Position numbers and translations under genes: made by a program. Below are positions 25,047 through 33,100 of a stretch of DNA of 64,000 nt, piece after piece. Origin of the DNA: Lentzea nigeriaca. Its GTDB lineage: Bacteria; Actinomycetota; Actinomycetes; Mycobacteriales; Pseudonocardiaceae. How positions within the stretch are numbered: the first letter of the stretch is position 1; each line of letters begins with the position of its first letter. Below the pieces are notes generated by a model. The model made no database searches, was not told the origin of the DNA, and worked only from the letters and a program-made list of their open reading frames with translations. Where the stretch lies: positions 38,505-102,504 of the forward strand of contig NZ_JAFBCX010000023.1 in assembly GCF_016907955.1 (NCBI RefSeq). Reading direction: 5' to 3'.

Positions 25047-25396
25047 TGGTCACCGTCGCCGACGTCCGCGCCCTGGCACTGTCGCTGCCGCGCACCACCG
25101 AACACCTGATCCGCGACCGCGTGAAGTTCCGCGTGGGCCAGATCGTCTACGCGGCCCTCTCCCGCGACGAAACCGTGCTGGGCTTCGGCTATCCGCGCGA
25201 GGAACGCGAAGCCCTCGTCGCCGGCGACCCGGTGAAGTTCGCGTTCCCGAGCCAGTCCGACATGCGGTTCCAGTGGGTGCACGCCTCGATGGCCGAACTG
25301 GACGCCGAGGAGATGACCGAGCTCGTCGTCGGTGCTTGGACGATGTGCGTGCCCAAGAAGGTCATCCGCGAGCACCTCGGCGAGGACTTCCTTTAG
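25046..25396 (+). CDS. MmcQ/YjbR-family protein
   Basis: 116 aa starting at the ATG at 25046, which shares one base with the previous stop (TGATG). The sequence (VRALALSLPRTTEHLIRDRVKFRVG; KKVIREHL) matches the MmcQ/YjbR (CyaY-like fold) family, described as DNA-binding-like proteins of unknown role. Translational coupling suggests a functional link with the serine hydrolase, though this pairing is not a known pathway. The stop overlaps that of the convergent MBL-fold gene. Confidence 0.85.
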   Translation: MVTVADVRALALSLPRTTEHLIRDRVKFRVGQIVYAALSRDETVLGFGYPREEREALVAGDPVKFAFPSQSDMRFQWVHASMAELDAEEMTELVVGAWTMCVPKKVIREHLGEDFL

Positions 25397-26271
25397 TCAA
25401 CACTGAAGCTATAGAGCTCAGCGCACAGGCAGCCGACCCCGAGGTCGATCCACTCCCGTCCCGCCCACTCGGGGTGCCGCTCGACCAGCACCGCCCGAAC
25501 CTCGGCCACGACATCCGCGGAGTCGCGCCGCCGCCAGGTCTCGTCCCGCAACTCGCGCAGGTAGTCCCGCACGCCCTCCAGCACCTCACGACCGCCCGTG
25601 GTCCCGTGCCCCGGCACGACGACGCGCGGCCCCGCCTCGATCAACCGGTCCATCACCTCGATCCACGACACCCCGGACACGTCGGTGTCGTGCGGCGGGA
25701 ACCACGGGAAGATCGCGAACTGGCCGGTCTCGGCGAGGTCACCGGTGAACAGCACGCCGGCGTCGGGCACCTCGATCACCTGGTCGCCCAGCGTGTGCCC
25801 GCGGCCGGTGGGCCGCAGCAGCACGGTGCGGCCGCCGAGGTCGAGCGAGTGCACGCCGTCGAACACCACGTCCGGCACGGGCACCTCGGCCCCGGCCAGC
25901 CGGTCGGCGATCGCCCCGCCGAACCCGCGGAACATCTCGAGGTAGCCGGACCCCTTGCGCCGCAAGTCTTCCGCCTGCGCGCGATTCACCACGTACGAAC
26001 CCGCGAACACCGAAGCGCCGAACGCGTGCTCGGGGTGGAAGTGCGTCGTCGTCAGGTACAGCCGCCGTCCACGCGCCACCTCCGAAGCGAACTCCAGCAC
26101 GCGGGACGCGTTGGCGACGCCCAGTCCGGTGTCCACGACGAGCACGGCTTCGGAGCCGGCGACCACACCGATGTTGGGCACGAGCGCGACGTCGTTGTTC
26201 GGGATCACCAGGACATCGGAAGCGATCTCGACGGCACCGGAAACGTCGACAGCGGGGTCAGGAAGGTTCAT
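25393..26271 (-). CDS. MBL-fold metallo-hydrolase
   Basis: 292 aa from the ATG at 26271. The metal motif appears as TTTHFHPEHAFG (HxHxxH with Pro-Glu), followed by a G-H-T-L-G-D histidine, FTGDLAE and a late VPGHG histidine, giving a full binuclear metallo-beta-lactamase site. The Glu in HFHPEH in place of the usual Asp is a variant seen in some lactonase- and SoxH-like members. Probably cytoplasmic. It is divergent from the LysR gene (82 bp between starts), which may regulate it. Confidence 0.87.
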   Translation of the reverse strand: MNLPDPAVDVSGAVEIASDVLVIPNNDVALVPNIGVVAGSEAVLVVDTGLGVANASRVLEFASEVARGRRLYLTTTHFHPEHAFGASVFAGSYVVNRAQAEDLRRKGSGYLEMFRGFGGAIADRLAGAEVPVPDVVFDGVHSLDLGGRTVLLRPTGRGHTLGDQVIEVPDAGVLFTGDLAETGQFAIFPWFPPHDTDVSGVSWIEVMDRLIEAGPRVVVPGHGTTGGREVLEGVRDYLRELRDETWRRRDSADVVAEVRAVLVERHPEWAGREWIDLGVGCLCAELYSFSVD

Positions 26272-26353
26272 GCCCCCACTCCACCGCCACACCCCCTGAA
26301 CGGTCCAAGACCAAGTAGGTCGCCCCGATACCGCACGAGTATCGTGACTGATC

Positions 26354-27175
26354 ATGGAGCTGCGGACGCTTCGCTACTTCGTCGCGGTCGCCGAGGAACT
26401 CCACTTCGGCCGGGCGGCGCAACGGCTTCACATGAGCCAGCCACCGCTCAGCCGCGCGATCAAGCACCTCGAAGCCGACCTCGGCACGACGCTGCTGCAC
26501 CGCTCCCCCGCCGGCGTCGCACTCACCGAGGCAGGCCACACCCTGCTGCGCGAGGCGAAAGCCCTGCTCGACCACGCCGACCGCATCCGGGCCGCGGTCG
26601 GGAAGGCGAGCATCACCGTCGGCATCCTCGCCGACCACGGCGCCGCCGGGCTCGCCGCCGCGTTCCGGCGGAAGCGCCCGGACATCGAGGTGCGCATCCG
26701 CGAAGCCGACCTGACCGACCCCACCTGCGGCCTGCGCACCGGCCTGGTCGACGTGGCCCTGACGCGCGGGCCGTTCGACACGCGCGGCCTGAAAACCCTC
26801 GTTCTGCGCGAAGATCCGATCGGAGCGGTCCTGCGGGCGGACGATCCACTCGCCGGCAGGGACCGCCTCACCACGGCGGAGCTGGACGACCGCACCTGGT
26901 TCCAGTTCCCGGAAGGCACGGACGAGATCTGGCGGAACTACTGGAACGGCGGCAGACCCCGCAGGGGCCCGGTCGTGCGCGCGGTGCAGGAGTGCGTGCA
27001 GTCGGTGCTGTGGAACGGAACCGTGGGTCTCGCCCCACTCGGTCACGACCTGGGTGACCTGAAGGTCGTGCCGCTCGACGACCTGCCGCCCAGCCCCGTC
27101 GTGCTCGCGTGGACCAAGGACGATCCGCTGACCAGGGCGTTCGTCGAGGCGGCCGCCCAGGCGTACCGGCCCTGA
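26354..27175 (+). CDS. LysR-family transcriptional regulator
   Basis: 273 aa. N-terminal winged helix (MELRTLRYFVAVAEELHFGRAAQRLHMSQPPLSRAIKHLE) is textbook LysR, followed by a periplasmic-binding-like effector domain that is slightly short (typical LTTRs are about 300 aa). The divergent arrangement with the MBL-fold hydrolase gene is the classic LysR target layout. Effector unknown. Confidence 0.93.
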   Translation: MELRTLRYFVAVAEELHFGRAAQRLHMSQPPLSRAIKHLEADLGTTLLHRSPAGVALTEAGHTLLREAKALLDHADRIRAAVGKASITVGILADHGAAGLAAAFRRKRPDIEVRIREADLTDPTCGLRTGLVDVALTRGPFDTRGLKTLVLREDPIGAVLRADDPLAGRDRLTTAELDDRTWFQFPEGTDEIWRNYWNGGRPRRGPVVRAVQECVQSVLWNGTVGLAPLGHDLGDLKVVPLDDLPPSPVVLAWTKDDPLTRAFVEAAAQAYRP

Positions 27176-27232
27176 CTTTACAACTCGGCCCCACTTGTCA
27201 AAGAGTTTTACATCTCCTACCGTTTTGTAAAG
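27176..27232. promoter_or_regulatory. alkB operator region: three TTTACA/TGTAAA elements
   Basis: CTTTACAA (27176-27183) and TTGTAAAG (27225-27232) form a perfect 8-bp inverted repeat, 41 bp apart. Between them the near-palindrome TGTCAAAGAGTTTTACA (27196-27212) covers the -35 and spacer of the promoter. TTTACA recurs at 27177, at 27207 and inverted at 27226. The TetR regulator encoded at the end of the operon is the likely ligand. Confidence 0.6.
27195..27223 (+). promoter_or_regulatory. Promoter of the alkB operon
   Basis: TTGTCA (27195-27200), 17-bp spacer, TACCGT (27218-27223), 28 bp upstream of the alkB ATG at 27251. A good primary-sigma match, embedded in the TTTACA/TGTAAA repeats. Confidence 0.65.
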
Positions 27233-27250
27233 CCCACGGGAGGAGCGACG

Positions 27251-28645
27251 ATGACAGGCACTGTCACACCCGGCTCGACCGAACAGTGGAAGGACCGCAA
27301 GCGGTATCTGTGGCTGATCGGGCTGGTGGTCCCGTCGCTCGCCTTCGTGGCGCTGGGACTGCACGCGCTGACCGGCTGGGGCGTGTGGCTGTGGACCGGC
27401 CCGGTCGTCGTCCTCGTGATCGTTCCTGCCATCGACCTGATGGCGGGCCTGGACCGCTCGAACCCGCCGGACGAGCTCATCGAGGCGCTGGAGCAGGACA
27501 GGTACTACCGGTGGATCACGTTCCTGTTCCTGCCCATCCAGTACGCGGGCTTCCTCACGGCGTTCTGGGTGATCGCGACCGGTGGTCTGTCCGTTGTGGA
27601 CAAGATCGGGCTCGCGATCTCGATCGGCTGCATCGGTGGCATCGGCATCAACACCGCGCACGAGCTGGGGCACAAGAAGGAGAGCCACGAGCGCTGGTTG
27701 TCCAAGATCGCGCTGGCGCAGAGCTTCTACGGCCACTTCTACATCGAGCACAACCGCGGCCACCACGTGCGCGTCGCGACGCCCGAGGACCCGGCCAGCG
27801 CGCGGGTCGGCGAGAGCTTCTACCGGTTCTGGCCCCGCACGGTGATCGGATCGGTGAAAAGCGCGTGGCGGCTGGAGACGAAGCGCTACGCACGCCGCGA
27901 TCGGCACCCGTTCCGCATCGGCAACGACGTGCTCAACGCGTGGCTGATGTCGGCGGTGCTGTGGGGCGCGATGATCTGGTGGCTCGGGCTCGGAATCCTG
28001 CCGTACCTGGTGCTGCAGGCCGTCGTCGGCTTCTCGTTGCTCGAGGTCGTGAACTACATGGAGCACTACGGCATGCTGCGGCAGAAGGTCGGGATCCCCG
28101 GCCGCGTCCGCTACGAGCGGGTGAATCCCAGCCACAGCTGGAACTCCAACAACATCGCCACGAACGTCCTGCTGTACCACCTGCAACGGCACAGCGACCA
28201 CCACGCGAACCCCGTTCGGCGCTACCAGACGCTGCGGGACTTCGAGGAGTCGCCGGTGCTCCCGACCGGGTACGCCGGCATGATCCTGCTCGCGCTGGTG
28301 CCGCCGGTGTGGCGGCGCGTCATGGATCCGCGCGTGCTCGCCCACTTCGACGGCGACATCAGCAGGGCGAACATCCATCCGCCCGCGCGGGCGAAGGTGC
28401 TGGCCCGCCACCCGCTGCCGCCCGCACCGGCCGCGGCACCGGCGTCCGACACCGTCGTGGTGCTCGACCGGGACGCCGAGGGTGGCCGTTGCCCAGGGTG
28501 CGGTTACGTTTACGACTCCGCGGTCGGCGCTCCTCGCGAGGGCTTCCCCGCGGGCACGCCGTGGTCGGCGGTGCCGGACTCCTGGTGCTGTCCTGACTGC
28601 GGCGTGCGGGAAAAGGTCGACTTCGTCTCCATCGGAGCCCCATGA
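27251..28645 (+). CDS. alkB: Alkane 1-monooxygenase fused to rubredoxin
   Basis: 464 aa. Residues 1-400 are an integral-membrane di-iron hydroxylase with the histidine boxes HELGHKK, EHNRGHH, NYMEHYG and QRHSDHH. A C-terminal rubredoxin (about 410-460) has both C-x-x-C pairs (CPGCGYVYD and CCPDCG), so the electron carrier is fused to the oxygenase, as known for some Actinobacteria. It hydroxylates terminal methyl groups of medium- to long-chain alkanes. GGGAGGAG precedes the ATG at 27251. The gene overlaps the TetR gene (ATGA); no separate rubredoxin or rubredoxin reductase gene is nearby. Confidence 0.96.
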   Translation: MTGTVTPGSTEQWKDRKRYLWLIGLVVPSLAFVALGLHALTGWGVWLWTGPVVVLVIVPAIDLMAGLDRSNPPDELIEALEQDRYYRWITFLFLPIQYAGFLTAFWVIATGGLSVVDKIGLAISIGCIGGIGINTAHELGHKKESHERWLSKIALAQSFYGHFYIEHNRGHHVRVATPEDPASARVGESFYRFWPRTVIGSVKSAWRLETKRYARRDRHPFRIGNDVLNAWLMSAVLWGAMIWWLGLGILPYLVLQAVVGFSLLEVVNYMEHYGMLRQKVGIPGRVRYERVNPSHSWNSNNIATNVLLYHLQRHSDHHANPVRRYQTLRDFEESPVLPTGYAGMILLALVPPVWRRVMDPRVLAHFDGDISRANIHPPARAKVLARHPLPPAPAAAPASDTVVVLDRDAEGGRCPGCGYVYDSAVGAPREGFPAGTPWSAVPDSWCCPDCGVREKVDFVSIGAP

Positions 28646-29199
28646 CAGCACTGCGCGACGCGATCCTGTCGGTCACCGCCAAGCTCATCACGGACCAGGG
28701 CTGGCAGGCGGTCACCATGTCGCGGCTGGCCGGCGAGCTCCGCGTGAGCAGGCAGACGGTCTACAACGAGGTGGGCTCCAAGCCCCAGCTGGCGGAAGCG
28801 GTCGTGCTCGCGGAGCTCGACCGCTTCCTCGCGGTGGTGATCACCGCGTTCGACGAGCACCCCGACGACGTGCTCGTCGCGATCAACGCCGCCGTGCGCG
28901 GCGTGCTGGAACTGGCACGGGACAACGCTTTGCTGCACGCCGTCGTGTCCGCGACGCACGGGGCGAACACGGAGTTGCTGCCGTTGCTCACCACGCACAC
29001 CGACGGGTTGATGGACGCGGCGAAGGGCGTGGTGGCGAGGTGCCTGGAGCCCTACGAGCTGTCGCTGGAACGCCCTGAGCTGGACATCGCGGTCGACCTG
29101 ATCGTCCGGCACGTGCTCAGCCACGTGATGCAGCCCTCGGCCGCCCCCGCCGAGACGGCGGACGCGGTGACGTGGGCGGCGGCGAAGTTGCTGGCCTGA
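28642..29199 (+). CDS. TetR-family regulator of the alkB operon
   Basis: 185 aa from the ATG overlapping the alkB stop (28642-28645). The N-terminal HTH (MSRLAGELRVSRQTVYNEVGSK) is TetR; the C-terminal domain is a divergent ligand-binding region. TetR genes next to alkB (AlkX/AlkU type) repress the alkane operon and respond to fatty acids. The TTTACA/TGTAAA repeats at 27176-27232 are the expected operator, which would make the regulator autoregulated (inference). Confidence 0.9.
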   Translation: MTALRDAILSVTAKLITDQGWQAVTMSRLAGELRVSRQTVYNEVGSKPQLAEAVVLAELDRFLAVVITAFDEHPDDVLVAINAAVRGVLELARDNALLHAVVSATHGANTELLPLLTTHTDGLMDAAKGVVARCLEPYELSLERPELDIAVDLIVRHVLSHVMQPSAAPAETADAVTWAAAKLLA

Positions 29200-29385
29200 C
29201 TCCGAGTAGAGCGTCGCCTCTAACCTTTGGTATGGGCCGGTCGTCCGCGTGTCGCGCGGCGTGTCGGCGATGTGATCGTGAGTTGGCGGTAGGTGGCGTG
29301 ATCAGCAAACGTTTGCCTCGGCTCGCAACTACAACCAACTCAAGATCGCGGACCACACAACTAAGCAACTAGGGCGATACAGACC
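29200..29385. other. Intergenic region with palindrome GCAAACGTTTGC
   Basis: No gene is supported here. At 29305-29316 lies the perfect 12-bp palindrome GCAAACGTTTGC, the core of LacI/PurR-type operators, without a promoter or LacI gene next to it. The right part is a lower-GC stretch with repeated CAACTA/AACTAAG words. A 66-aa plus-strand frame (29172-29372) has no family resemblance or ribosome site. Confidence 0.4.
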
Positions 29386-29389
29386 CTAG
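29369..29389 (-). terminator. Short stem-loop at the end of the MarR gene
   Basis: CTAGGG (29369-29374) pairs with CCCTAG (29384-29389), overlapping the TAG stop at 29388-29386. The leftward strand then reads TTGCTTAGTTG. A short stem, so only a weak terminator candidate. Confidence 0.35.
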
Positions 29390-29793
29390 GCGAGCGCGGC
29401 CTCGAGGAGGTCGCCGAGCTGGTCGAGCTGCGCGGCCGACAACGCGCTGAACGAGGTCTCGGTGATGGCGTCGACCAGCTCCTGACCGGCGGCGCGCAGC
29501 CGTTCGCCCTCCTCGGTGAGCCGGTGCCGCACCGCGCGCCCCGGTCCCGAGACCCTCTCGATCAGGCCGCGGTCGGCCATGCGCACCGCCAGCGAGCCGA
29601 AGGACTGGTCGGTCTGGAACGTCAGCACCGCGAGGTCGTGCAGCGACGCGTCCGGCTGGCGGTGCAGGTGGCGCAGGGTGTCCCACTGCACCAGCGACAG
29701 CCCCAGCGGGGCCAGCGCCTGGCTCAGCGCGCGGTGGTGGCGGTGTTGCAGGCGCTTCACGGCGAGCGCGACGTCAGCGGGGCGGTGCTTCAC
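29386..29793 (-). CDS. MarR-family transcriptional regulator
   Basis: 135 aa from the GTG at 29793, chosen for the AGGA ribosome site 8 bases upstream; an in-frame GTG at 29811 lies within the operator palindrome. The winged helix (LVQWDTLRHLHRQPDASLHDLA; QTDQSFGSLAVRMADRGLIER) is typical of MarR dimers. It is divergent from the alpha/beta hydrolase gene with two palindromes between the starts, so it probably represses itself and the hydrolase. Ligand unknown. Confidence 0.9.
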   Translation of the reverse strand: MKHRPADVALAVKRLQHRHHRALSQALAPLGLSLVQWDTLRHLHRQPDASLHDLAVLTFQTDQSFGSLAVRMADRGLIERVSGPGRAVRHRLTEEGERLRAAGQELVDAITETSFSALSAAQLDQLGDLLEAALA

Positions 29794-29813
29794 AGCGAGA
29801 ATCCTAACCACCT

Positions 29814-29840
29814 TGCTTATATAAGCACCCTTATCTAAGG
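29814..29840. promoter_or_regulatory. Twin palindromes between marR and hydrolase genes
   Basis: TGCTTATATAAGCA (29814-29827) is a perfect 14-bp palindrome and CCTTATCTAAGG (29829-29840) has perfect 5-bp arms. A third CCTTAT at 29843-29848 runs into the hydrolase start codon. They lie 9-35 bp upstream of the hydrolase ATG and 21-47 bp upstream of the MarR start, the expected position for MarR autorepression. Confidence 0.65.
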
Positions 29841-29848
29841 TTCCTTAT

Positions 29849-30520
29849 ATGACCACCACCAAGGCGTACCTGCTGCTGCACGGCGGAGGCGGCGTGCACA
29901 CGATGACCTCGTTCGCGGACCTGCTGCGCGAACGCACCGGCTCCCAGGTGCTCGTGCCCACCCATCCCGGGTTCGGCGGCACCCCGAAGCCCGCGGAGCT
30001 GACCGGCGTCGCCGAGCTCGCCCGCCATTACGTCGCATTGCTGGACGAGCTCGGCCTCACGGACGTGACGGTGCTCGGCAACTCCTTCGGCGGCTGGCTG
30101 GCCGCCGAGATCGCGCTGTGTGCAAGCCCGCGCGTCAGCGCGGCCGTGATCGTCAACGGGATCGGCGTCGAGGTCGAGGGCCATCCCGTGACCGACGTCA
30201 GGGGCTTCACGCTCGCCGAGATCCAGGCGCACTCGTGGCACGACCCGGCCAAGGCGCCCACCGGCCCGAGCCCGGACGTGCGGGCGCTGATCGGTTACAC
30301 CGGCCCGTCGATGTCCGACCCGGCCCTGCTCGACCGGCTCGGCGACGTACGGATCCCCGTGCGGGTGCTGTGGGGCGAGAGCGACCGGATCGTCAGCCCC
30401 GCGTACGGCAAGGCGTACGCGGCCGCGATCCCGTCGGCCACGTTCACCCTGCTGCCCCGGACCGGTCACCTGCCGCAGCTGGAGACGCCTGAGGACCTGC
30501 TCGAAGCCCTGATCGGCTAG
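29849..30520 (+). CDS. Alpha/beta hydrolase
   Basis: 223 aa. HGGGG oxyanion motif near residue 10, nucleophile Ser in GNSFGG (about residue 75), acidic residue in WGESDRIV and the catalytic His in TGHLPQLE, a complete triad. AAGG 8 bases before the ATG. Probably a cytoplasmic esterase or lactonase controlled by the divergent MarR. The stop overlaps the convergent 130-aa gene by 4 bp. Confidence 0.9.
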   Translation: MTTTKAYLLLHGGGGVHTMTSFADLLRERTGSQVLVPTHPGFGGTPKPAELTGVAELARHYVALLDELGLTDVTVLGNSFGGWLAAEIALCASPRVSAAVIVNGIGVEVEGHPVTDVRGFTLAEIQAHSWHDPAKAPTGPSPDVRALIGYTGPSMSDPALLDRLGDVRIPVRVLWGESDRIVSPAYGKAYAAAIPSATFTLLPRTGHLPQLETPEDLLEALIG

Positions 30521-30909
30521 AAGTGGTCCTTCTGCGTCAGCTCGTGCTCGATGACGTCGGCACGGGACACCAGCAGGCCGAGCGGGCGTTCGAACTCCTC
30601 CCGCACGCTCAGGTCCTCCAGCGGCACCACGTGCTTGAGCAGCGCGAGCCCGTCCACGATCGCCGCGCCGCCGACCTCCGGCTCACCGGCCAGCTCGAGG
30701 AAGCGGAGCAGGTCGACCTCGTCAGCCCGTCCGACGGGCGAGGAGATCTCGAGCCATGCCGTGCCGTCCACGTCCGGCAGGTGGTGCACGGCGACCTGCT
30801 GCGTGCGCTCCCCCGCCGTGTCGAGCCGGAAGCGCAGCCACTCCTCGGTCTCCTCCAGCACCTCGTACCGGAGCCGGACATAGTTGATCACTTCGATCCA
30901 CGACGTCAC
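30517..30909 (-). CDS. YbjN/CesT-like protein of unknown function
   Basis: 130 aa from a GTG at 30909 (MTSWIEVINYVRLRYEVLEE). Strands such as RFRLDTAGERTQQVAVHHLP and LEISSPVGRADEVDLLRFLE resemble the YbjN/type III chaperone-like fold found in many small actinomycete proteins. No catalytic residues and no signal peptide. It probably binds another protein, but the partner is unknown. A 226-bp gap separates it from the alpha-amylase gene read the other way. Confidence 0.6.
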   Translation of the reverse strand: MTSWIEVINYVRLRYEVLEETEEWLRFRLDTAGERTQQVAVHHLPDVDGTAWLEISSPVGRADEVDLLRFLELAGEPEVGGAAIVDGLALLKHVVPLEDLSVREEFERPLGLLVSRADVIEHELTQKDHF

Positions 30910-31063
30910 GCCAGGACCCGCCCCTCACGCCACTTTCGCCGCTCTGCCGGTGACCACCGTAGAGCCAGAAGCCGCGTCCGTCTCGAAGACGCCCCGCAGC
31001 AGCCGGGAGCGTCCACGACGGACTGACCCGTACGCCCCTGCGGACGAATTCGGCGCGAAACTT

Positions 31064-31127
31064 CTTGCAGCACTTCCACGGTAGGAGCACCGGCTGGTAC
31101 GAACGGGTGAAGTACCCCTGCTGCAAG
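31064..31127. promoter_or_regulatory. CTTGCAG...CTGCAAG elements upstream of the alpha-amylase gene
   Basis: CTTGCAG (31064-31070) and its exact complement CTGCAAG (31121-31127) flank the presumed promoter region. CTTGCA-type repeats are known near actinomycete alpha-amylase promoters controlled by MalR/Reg1-type LacI repressors (recalled family knowledge, not verified here). The right element overlaps the ribosome site AAGGAG. Confidence 0.4.
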
Positions 31128-31135
31128 GAGACATC

Positions 31136-32500
31136 GTGGTTTCCTCTGCTTTTCGCGTCCTGCTGACGGCCGTCCTGGCTGCCGTCGTGTGCACACCGGT
31201 GCAAGGTTTTGCGGCTCCGCCGGGCGACAAGGACGTCACCGTCACCCTGTTCCAATGGCCGTTCGCCCGAGTGGCCTCGGAGTGCACCGGCGTTCTGGGC
31301 CCCAAGGGCTACGGCTTCGTGGAGGTGTCACCTGCCACCGAGCACGTCCAGGGTCCGCAGTGGTGGACCTCGTACCAGCCGGTCAGCTACCGGATCGCCG
31401 GACGCCTCGGCGACGAGACCGCGTTCCGCGACATGATCACGGCCTGCCACAACGCGGGCGTCAAGGTGATCGCCGACGCCGTGGTCAACCACATGAGCGC
31501 GGGATCCGGCACCGGCACCGGCGGATCGGGCTACTCGAAGTACAACTACCCCGGCGTGTACAGCGACTGGGACTTCCACTCGTGCCGCACGGCGATCACC
31601 CGCTACCAGGACCGCTCGAACGTCCAGAACTGCGAGCTCGTCAACCTGTCCGATCTGGACACCGGCAGCGACTACGTGCGCGGCGCGATCGCCGGGTACC
31701 TCAACCGGCTCATCGCCATGGGCGTGGACGGGTTCCGCGTCGACGCCGCCAAGCACATCGCCGCCGCCGACCTCGCGGCGATCAAGGCGAAGCTCAGCAA
31801 CCCCACCGTGTTCTGGGTGCACGAGGTCATCTACGGCGCCGGCGAGGCGGTGCAGCCCGGCGAGTACACCGGTTCCGGTGACGTGGACGAGTTCCGCTAC
31901 GCCTACGACCTCAAGCGGATCTTCCAGAACGAGAACCTGGCGTACCTGCGCACGTTCGGCCAGTCGTGGGGCTTCCTGCCCAGCGGTCAGGCCAGGCCGT
32001 TCGTCGACAACTGGGACACCGAGCGCAACGGCTCGACACTGTCCTACAAGGACGGTTCCACCTACACGCTGGCCAACGTGTTCATGCTCGCCTGGAACTA
32101 CGGCGCACCCCAGGTGTACTCGGGCTACGAGTTCACCGACTCCGACGCGGGCGCGCCCGGCAACTCCGTCTGCTTCAACGGCTGGAAGTGCCAGCACCTG
32201 TGGACCCAGATCGCGAACATGGTCGCCTTCCGCAACACCGTGGCCGGCACCGACGTGAACAACTGGTGGGACAACGGCTACGACGCGATCGCGTTCGGAC
32301 GCGGCGACAAGGGTTTCGTCGCGATCAACCGGGAGACCTTCCCTGTGACGCACACGTACCAGACCGCGCTGCCGGCCGGAACCTACTGCAACGTCCAGGA
32401 GAACGGCTGCGTCCGGGTCACGGTCGACTCGTCCGGCAGGTTCACCGCCACGCTCGGAGCGGGTACCGCGCTCGCGCTGCACGTCAACGCGAGAGGGTGA
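31136..32500 (+). CDS. Secreted alpha-amylase (GH13)
   Basis: 454 aa from a GTG at 31136 with AAGGAG 5 bases upstream and a Sec signal peptide. Glycoside hydrolase 13 motifs are in order: DAVVNHM, GFRVDAAKH (nucleophile Asp), HEVIYG (acid/base Glu) and VDNWDTER (third carboxylate). It endo-cleaves alpha-1,4 bonds of starch outside the cell. No starch-binding domain follows. It stands alone, with the convergent methyltransferase gene ending 2 bp away. Confidence 0.95.
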   Translation: MVSSAFRVLLTAVLAAVVCTPVQGFAAPPGDKDVTVTLFQWPFARVASECTGVLGPKGYGFVEVSPATEHVQGPQWWTSYQPVSYRIAGRLGDETAFRDMITACHNAGVKVIADAVVNHMSAGSGTGTGGSGYSKYNYPGVYSDWDFHSCRTAITRYQDRSNVQNCELVNLSDLDTGSDYVRGAIAGYLNRLIAMGVDGFRVDAAKHIAAADLAAIKAKLSNPTVFWVHEVIYGAGEAVQPGEYTGSGDVDEFRYAYDLKRIFQNENLAYLRTFGQSWGFLPSGQARPFVDNWDTERNGSTLSYKDGSTYTLANVFMLAWNYGAPQVYSGYEFTDSDAGAPGNSVCFNGWKCQHLWTQIANMVAFRNTVAGTDVNNWWDNGYDAIAFGRGDKGFVAINRETFPVTHTYQTALPAGTYCNVQENGCVRVTVDSSGRFTATLGAGTALALHVNARG

Positions 32501-32502
32501 CT

Positions 32503-33033
32503 TCACCGCGCGTGCACTGACACCGCGTAGTTCCCGCCGCGGAACTCCTCGCGGTCCCACGTGGCGAACCGCTCGACGAGCCGCAGCCCGGCCAGCGCGC
32601 AGTGCTCGTCGTACTCCTCGGCGGTGTACCCGCGGCCGAGGCTGAAGCCGGCGATCAGCAGGTTCCCCACGTGCCGCGCCACGCCCCCGACGAGCTTGTC
32701 CTGCGTGCCCGGCTCGGTGAACAACGGCACGTTGCCCGCCATGACGACGACGTCGAAGGTACGCCCGAGGTCCAGTTCGGCCAGGTCGGATCGCACCCAC
32801 GTGATGCCGGGTGCGGTCTGCCGGGCGTGCGCGAGCATCGACTCGTCGCGGTCCGCGCCGACGACCTCGATGCCGTGCCGCGCCAACTCGATCGCGACTC
32901 GCCCGGTGCCGCATCCCGCGTCCAGGACGGTCTTCGGCTCATAGGCGCGCACGAACGCCGCCTCGCCGTGCACGTCCATTCCCGACTCGGCGAGCGAGTC
33001 GAACCTGCGCTGGTACTCGGCCCCGTTCCACAC
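32503..33033 (-). CDS. Class I SAM-dependent methyltransferase
   Basis: 176 aa. Motif I VLDAGCGTGRVAIEL with GADRDESML gives the SAM site; FDVVVMAGNVPLF is motif IV-like. I place the start at the GTG at 33033, since its -10 hexamer TATTCT (33046-33041) lies 7 bases upstream, suiting a leaderless mRNA, and the protein then begins VWNGAEYQRRFD. The first ATG at 33102 would overlap the start codon of the divergent esterase gene. Substrate unknown (small molecule likely). Confidence 0.82.
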   Translation of the reverse strand: MWNGAEYQRRFDSLAESGMDVHGEAAFVRAYEPKTVLDAGCGTGRVAIELARHGIEVVGADRDESMLAHARQTAPGITWVRSDLAELDLGRTFDVVVMAGNVPLFTEPGTQDKLVGGVARHVGNLLIAGFSLGRGYTAEEYDEHCALAGLRLVERFATWDREEFRGGNYAVSVHAR

Positions 33034-33100
33034 GCTGCTCAGAATAGATCCGAAGGTCGGCGGATACCGGGCGTGCGGGAGCGCTGCCAGGGTCGAGTGC

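Noticed and set aside
29172..29372. A 66-aa rightward frame after the alkB-type TetR gene
   Set aside because: No ribosome site or family similarity; part of a lower-GC spacer with short repeats.
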